Source: Pseudomonadota bacterium
GTDB lineage: Bacteria; Pseudomonadota; Gammaproteobacteria; Burkholderiales; Rhodocyclaceae
Direction: 5' to 3'
NCBI GenBank assembly: GCA_021811225.1
Contig: JAJZPJ010000022.1
Coordinates: 9,698 to 18,057 of the forward strand
DNA length: 8,360 bases
Below, piece after piece: positions 5,091-8,360 of the stretch; within the stretch, counting starts at the first letter, position 1, and every line of letters begins with the position of its first letter. Below the pieces are notes generated by a model. The model ran no database searches and had not been told where the DNA came from. It saw only the letters and a program-made list of their open reading frames with translations. Position numbers and translations under genes: made by a program.

Positions 5091-6950
5091 ATGAACGTCT
5101 TGCTGTTCGTGCTGGGCATCGTGATCGTGGGTACGCTGGGTTACGATTTCGGTTGGCAGACGGCGGTTGCCGGCCTGCGCGAGGACGCCGGGCACCAGCT
5201 CGACAGCTACGTCGGTGCGCTCACCAGCGAATTGAATCGCTACGGATATTTGCCGGCGGTGATTGCCTTGAACGGCACGGTGCAACGGGTCGTCCTGCAT
5301 CCGGACGATCCCCGGGCCGTGCTCCAGGCCAACCGCTTCCTCGAGGCCGCGAACCGGGAGGCCGACGCGGCGGCGGTCTATGTGATGGATCTGCAAGGCA
5401 AGGTGCTCGCAGCCAGCAACTGGCGCACGAACATCAGCTTCGTCGGGAAGGACTTCGCCTTCAGGCCCTACTTCCGCGAAGCGAAGGCGGGGAGAACCGG
5501 TCGTTTCTACGGCATCGGCACCGTCAGCCACGCCCCCGGGCTGTTCTTCTCCCGGCCGCTGAGCGTCGGGGGGCGGATCATCGGCGTCATCGCCACCAAG
5601 GTGAGTTTGGGCAAGCTGGTGCTTCCCTGGTTGGGCGGACGGGACCCCATTCTGGTCGCCGATGGCAACGGCATCGTCTTCCTGACTTCCGTGCCGAAGT
5701 GGCGATTCGAATCGCTCGATCCTCTTCCGCCGGCCACCATCCGGCATCTGACCGAAACGCGGCAGTACTACGCCGCCGCCCCGCTGAAACCGATCGGTCT
5801 GGTGCATGTCGGCAAGGCGGGCGAGGCTTCATTGGTCGACGCGCCCCCGATCGACGGCGGCCCGGGCAATAAATCGCGTGCGACCGAGTTCCTGCTCAGC
5901 CGAAGTCCGGTGCCCAAAACCGACTGGCAGATTCTGCTCCTTTCCGATCTGCGCCCGGTAGCCGGGTCGGCGCATCGCATGGCGCTGGCGCTCGCGGCGT
6001 TGATGGGTCTGGGCGAAGCCCTGGCGCTGTTTCTCCTTCAGCGCCGGCGCTCGGTCGCGGACCGGCTGCTGGCGCGGGAGGCGCTCGAGGCCGCCTACAA
6101 CGAACTCGAGCAGAAGGTGGTGCTGCGCACGCGCGACTTGCGCGAGGCGAATTCGAACCTGCAGCGTGAGATCGATGAACGACAGCGCGCCGAGAGCGAG
6201 CTCTCCAGCACTTTCGAAGAGCTCGCGCACGCCAGCAAAATGGCCGCGCTCGGCCAGATGGCGACCGAAGTGGCCCACGAGCTGAATCAGCCGCTGGCGG
6301 CGCTGCACACCCTTTCCGATAACGCCATCGTCTTTCTGAACCAGTCGCGAGAGGAGGAGGCGCGCGGCAATCTGGCCGCGATCGCGCGGCTGGTGCGCCG
6401 GATGGCAAAGATCACCGGCGACTTGAAGGTTTTTGCGCGCAAGGCCCCGCCGAAGGTCGAGCCGGTCATCGCCTCTGAGGCGCTGAACGATGCCCTCAGT
6501 CTCTTGGGCCAGCGCCTCGACCAGGAGAAGATCGCCCTCGCCGTGCACTTTCCCGAAGACGAGCCGCCGGTGATGGGCGACAAAGGGCGCCTGCAGCAGG
6601 TGCTGGTGATCCTGCTCAGCAACGCCGCCGATGCGCTGCGCGATGCCCCGGACAAGCGCATCGACATCTTCTTCGTCGTGGAAGCGCTGGCCCTCGGCGA
6701 GTCCGTCCGCTATGCCGAGCTGACCGTTGCCGACAGCGGCACCGGCCTGTCGGCGTCCGACCTGGAGCGGCTGTTCCAACCCTTCTTCACGACCAAGCCG
6801 CAAGGCGGCGGGCTGGGGCTCGGATTGGCCATCGCGCAAGGCATCCTGCGCGGCTTCGGCGCGTCCATCAAGGCGGGCAATCGAGCCGGCGGCGGCGCCG
6901 AATTCACGGTCCGGCTGCGCCTGGCAAAAGAAACAGGGAGATTCGAATGA
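5091..6950 (+). CDS. DctB-like membrane sensor histidine kinase
   Basis: Autophosphorylating sensor expected to phosphorylate the adjacent regulator. From ATG 5091 it has 619 residues: membrane helix 1 (about 2-18), a periplasmic double-Cache-type domain (about 25-295, including YFREA, GRFYGIGT and a strand ending IGVIATKVSL), helix 2 (297-317), a coiled coil (about 320-378), and HisKA with ALGQM and the H-box VAHELNQPL (His396). The ATPase domain has N-box LLSNAADAL, G1 ADSGTG, F-box LFQPFFTTK and G2 GLGLGLA. HisKA is of the DctB type. The start is uncertain: ATG 5091 has no clear ribosome binding site and leaves no basic residues before helix 1, whereas the upstream residues IDKRPEQLK would provide them. 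AGGAG is correctly spaced only for ATA 5049; TTG 5034 is another option. The DctB ligand motif (S-x-x-R-G-Y-Y-F as I recall it) reads SHAPGLFF here (146-153), so succinate sensing is doubtful. The stop overlaps the regulator start by ATGA. Confidence 0.92.
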   Translation: MNVLLFVLGIVIVGTLGYDFGWQTAVAGLREDAGHQLDSYVGALTSELNRYGYLPAVIALNGTVQRVVLHPDDPRAVLQANRFLEAANREADAAAVYVMDLQGKVLAASNWRTNISFVGKDFAFRPYFREAKAGRTGRFYGIGTVSHAPGLFFSRPLSVGGRIIGVIATKVSLGKLVLPWLGGRDPILVADGNGIVFLTSVPKWRFESLDPLPPATIRHLTETRQYYAAAPLKPIGLVHVGKAGEASLVDAPPIDGGPGNKSRATEFLLSRSPVPKTDWQILLLSDLRPVAGSAHRMALALAALMGLGEALALFLLQRRRSVADRLLAREALEAAYNELEQKVVLRTRDLREANSNLQREIDERQRAESELSSTFEELAHASKMAALGQMATEVAHELNQPLAALHTLSDNAIVFLNQSREEEARGNLAAIARLVRRMAKITGDLKVFARKAPPKVEPVIASEALNDALSLLGQRLDQEKIALAVHFPEDEPPVMGDKGRLQQVLVILLSNAADALRDAPDKRIDIFFVVEALALGESVRYAELTVADSGTGLSASDLERLFQPFFTTKPQGGGLGLGLAIAQGILRGFGASIKAGNRAGGGAEFTVRLRLAKETGRFE

Positions 6951-8305
6951 ACGAAGAACCGACGGCGATCATCGTCGAAGACGATCCGGAAGTCAGATTG
7001 GGCATCGTCCAGGCATTGCAGATCGCCGGCATCGCGGCGCTGCCGCTGGAGGCTGCGGAGCAGGCCCTGCAGATCGCCGCTCGCGGCTATCGCGGTGTCG
7101 TCGTCACCGACATCCGTCTGCCGGGTATCGATGGCCTGTCCCTGCTCTACGAACTCAAGCGCCTCGAATCGGCCCTGCCGGTCATCGTCATCACCGGCCA
7201 CGGCGACGTCCAGACGGCCGTCGAAGCGATGCGCGGCGGTGCCGCAGATTTTCTCGAGAAGCCATTTTCGTCGGAGCGGCTGGCGCAAATCGTGCGGCAG
7301 TCGTTGCTGGCGCGCTGCGCTTATCTCGACGCCCTGGAACTCGGCGACAATTCGGAACGCATCGAAGCGCAGATCATCGGCCGCTCCAGAGCCATGTGCG
7401 AAATCCGCCACAAGCTCCTGTCGCTGGCCGACAGCGACGTCAATGTGCTGATCTCGGGCGAAACCGGCACCGGCAAGGAGTCGGCGGCACGCAGCCTGCA
7501 CAGCTTCGGTTCGCGGGGCAAGCATCCGTTCGTCGCACTCAATTGCGCGGGAATGCCGGAGACCTTGTTCGACAGCGAGGTGTTCGGCCACGAAGCGGGC
7601 TCATTCACCGGCGCCTCCGCCCGTCGCGTCGGAAAGATCGAATACGCGACCGGCGGCACCATGTTTCTCGACGAAATCGAAACGATGCCGATGGTTCTGC
7701 AGGCGAAGCTGCTGCGCGTTCTCCAGGAGCGCACCTTCGAGCGGCTCGGCTCCAACCAGTTGCGCCCGGTGCAGTGCCGGATCGTCGCCGGCACCAAGGT
7801 CGACCTGCGCAAGCTGGCGTCCCAGGGGGGCTTTCGCGAAGACCTCTACTATCGGCTCGCCGTCGTCAGCGTCGATCTGCCGCCGCTGCGCGCGCGGCAG
7901 GAAGACGTACCGCTGCTGTTCCAGAAATTCGTTTTCGACGCTTCGAGCGCAGCCGGTCAATCGCCGCGAAGCATTCCCGGGGCGTTCATGCAGGACCTGA
8001 TGAGTCGCGATTGGCCGGGCAATGTCCGCGAATTGAAAAATGCCGCCGAGCGCTTTGTGCTGGGGATGTTCTGGCCGAACGAGGCGCCCATGATGGAGCG
8101 CGCCCGGTCGCTCTGCTTCGAGCAGCAGGTCAATGAGTTCGAGCGCCAGCTCATCGTCGAGGCCCTGCGCCGAGCCAACGGACGCATCAGCATCGCTTGC
8201 GCGGAAATCGGTCTGCCGCGCAAGACCCTGTACGACAAGATGCGCCGGCTCAACATCAGCCGCGATCAGCTTGTGCCCGTCGAGACGCCGCAAGGGTCGG
8301 CATAG
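6947..8305 (+). CDS. DctD-like sigma-54-dependent response regulator
   Basis: Transcription activator of RpoN promoters, 452 residues, full length for the NtrC/DctD class. The receiver domain (about 1-120) has acidic D12/D13, phospho-acceptor D55 in VVTDIRLPG, T83 and K105. The AAA+ domain (about 143-375) has Walker A GETGTGKE (171-178), a sigma-54 contact loop reading GSFTGA (218-223; GAFTGA is usual), and Walker B TMFLDEIETMP with D242-E243. The DEIE-x-MP form is characteristic of DctD relatives. The C-terminal Fis-type helix-turn-helix (about 400-440) ends in IGLPRKTLYDKMRRLNI, again DctD-like. The start is ATG 6947, with GGGAG 6 bases upstream and a 4-base overlap with the kinase stop, so the pair is translationally coupled. 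The likely target is the sigma-54 promoter of the divergent importer operon, through the two identical palindromes. Assignment to class is firm; the target is inferred from position. Confidence 0.95.
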   Translation: MNEEPTAIIVEDDPEVRLGIVQALQIAGIAALPLEAAEQALQIAARGYRGVVVTDIRLPGIDGLSLLYELKRLESALPVIVITGHGDVQTAVEAMRGGAADFLEKPFSSERLAQIVRQSLLARCAYLDALELGDNSERIEAQIIGRSRAMCEIRHKLLSLADSDVNVLISGETGTGKESAARSLHSFGSRGKHPFVALNCAGMPETLFDSEVFGHEAGSFTGASARRVGKIEYATGGTMFLDEIETMPMVLQAKLLRVLQERTFERLGSNQLRPVQCRIVAGTKVDLRKLASQGGFREDLYYRLAVVSVDLPPLRARQEDVPLLFQKFVFDASSAAGQSPRSIPGAFMQDLMSRDWPGNVRELKNAAERFVLGMFWPNEAPMMERARSLCFEQQVNEFERQLIVEALRRANGRISIACAEIGLPRKTLYDKMRRLNISRDQLVPVETPQGSA

Positions 8306-8310
8306 GCTGC

Positions 8311-8353
8311 GCGCCGGGCCGGCTTCCGCGATCCGCACGGAAGCCGGTGGCGC
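8311..8353 (+). terminator. GC-rich hairpin after the regulator gene, possible terminator
   Basis: CCGGCTTCCG (8319-8328) pairs perfectly with CGGAAGCCGG (8338-8347) around a 9-base loop. A G-U pair and an outer GCGCC/GGCGC stem (8311-8315 with 8349-8353) can extend it past a two-base bulge. It starts 6 bases after the regulator stop. No T-run is visible before the window ends at 8360, so an intrinsic terminator is possible but unproven. Confidence 0.5.
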
Positions 8354-8360
8354 CGGCCGA

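Noticed and set aside
5829..6839. 336-codon open frame antisense to the kinase
   Set aside because: It mirrors the kinase codons, shows low-complexity Arg/Gln/Leu composition and has no family motif.
1..8360. CRISPR arrays, insertion sequences, tRNA or rRNA genes
   Set aside because: No spaced direct repeats, transposase-like frames, terminal inverted repeats or RNA gene signatures were seen. The window is fully explained by two operons and their shared control region.

Overview
The window holds two divergent transcription units separated by a 541-base regulatory region (4550-5090). The base composition is GC-rich, with strong GC/GC3 bias producing long antisense open frames. Together with the gene families present, this suggests a proteobacterium, most likely a betaproteobacterium (Rhodocyclales/Burkholderiales-like). 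That placement is inferred from family knowledge; no taxonomic marker gene is present.

Left unit (minus strand, 4549 down to 13): a complete hydrophobic/branched-chain amino acid type (HAAT, Liv-like) ABC importer. The order is periplasmic binding protein (4549-3305), permease LivH (3231-2350), permease LivM (2357-1422), ATPase LivG (1432-719) and ATPase LivF (714-13). The last four genes overlap or are 4 bases apart. The binding-protein gene is set off by a perfect 16-bp GC-rich hairpin just after its stop codon, which probably sets its expression above that of the membrane genes. The ligand is not evident from sequence: a branched-chain amino acid, an aromatic acid or another small carboxylate/amide are all possible for this family.

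Right unit (plus strand, about 5091 to 8305): a DctB-like membrane sensor histidine kinase and a DctD-like sigma-54 response regulator (receiver, AAA+, Fis-type HTH), overlapping by ATGA. The regulator is followed by a hairpin at the window's end.

The intergenic region ties the two units together. A near-perfect sigma-54 promoter (TGGCAC-N5-TTGCT, minus strand, 4661-4646) faces the binding-protein gene. Two identical 16-base palindromic sites (TGGCGGAAAACCGCCG at 4761-4776 and 4897-4912) lie upstream of it, centred about 134 and 270 bases from the predicted start and 136 bases (about 13 helical turns) from each other. They share the CGG-N4-CCG layout of sites bound by DctD/AauR-type regulators. 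The second copy sits just downstream of a plausible sigma-70 promoter for the kinase gene, suggesting autoregulation. The best reading is a self-contained solute-sensing and uptake module. The kinase senses a periplasmic solute, the regulator activates sigma-54 transcription, and the product is a HAAT ABC importer rather than the DctA or TRAP carriers usually controlled by DctBD. The kinase's sensor domain lacks the Arg/Tyr motif I recall for C4-dicarboxylate binding, consistent with a different ligand.
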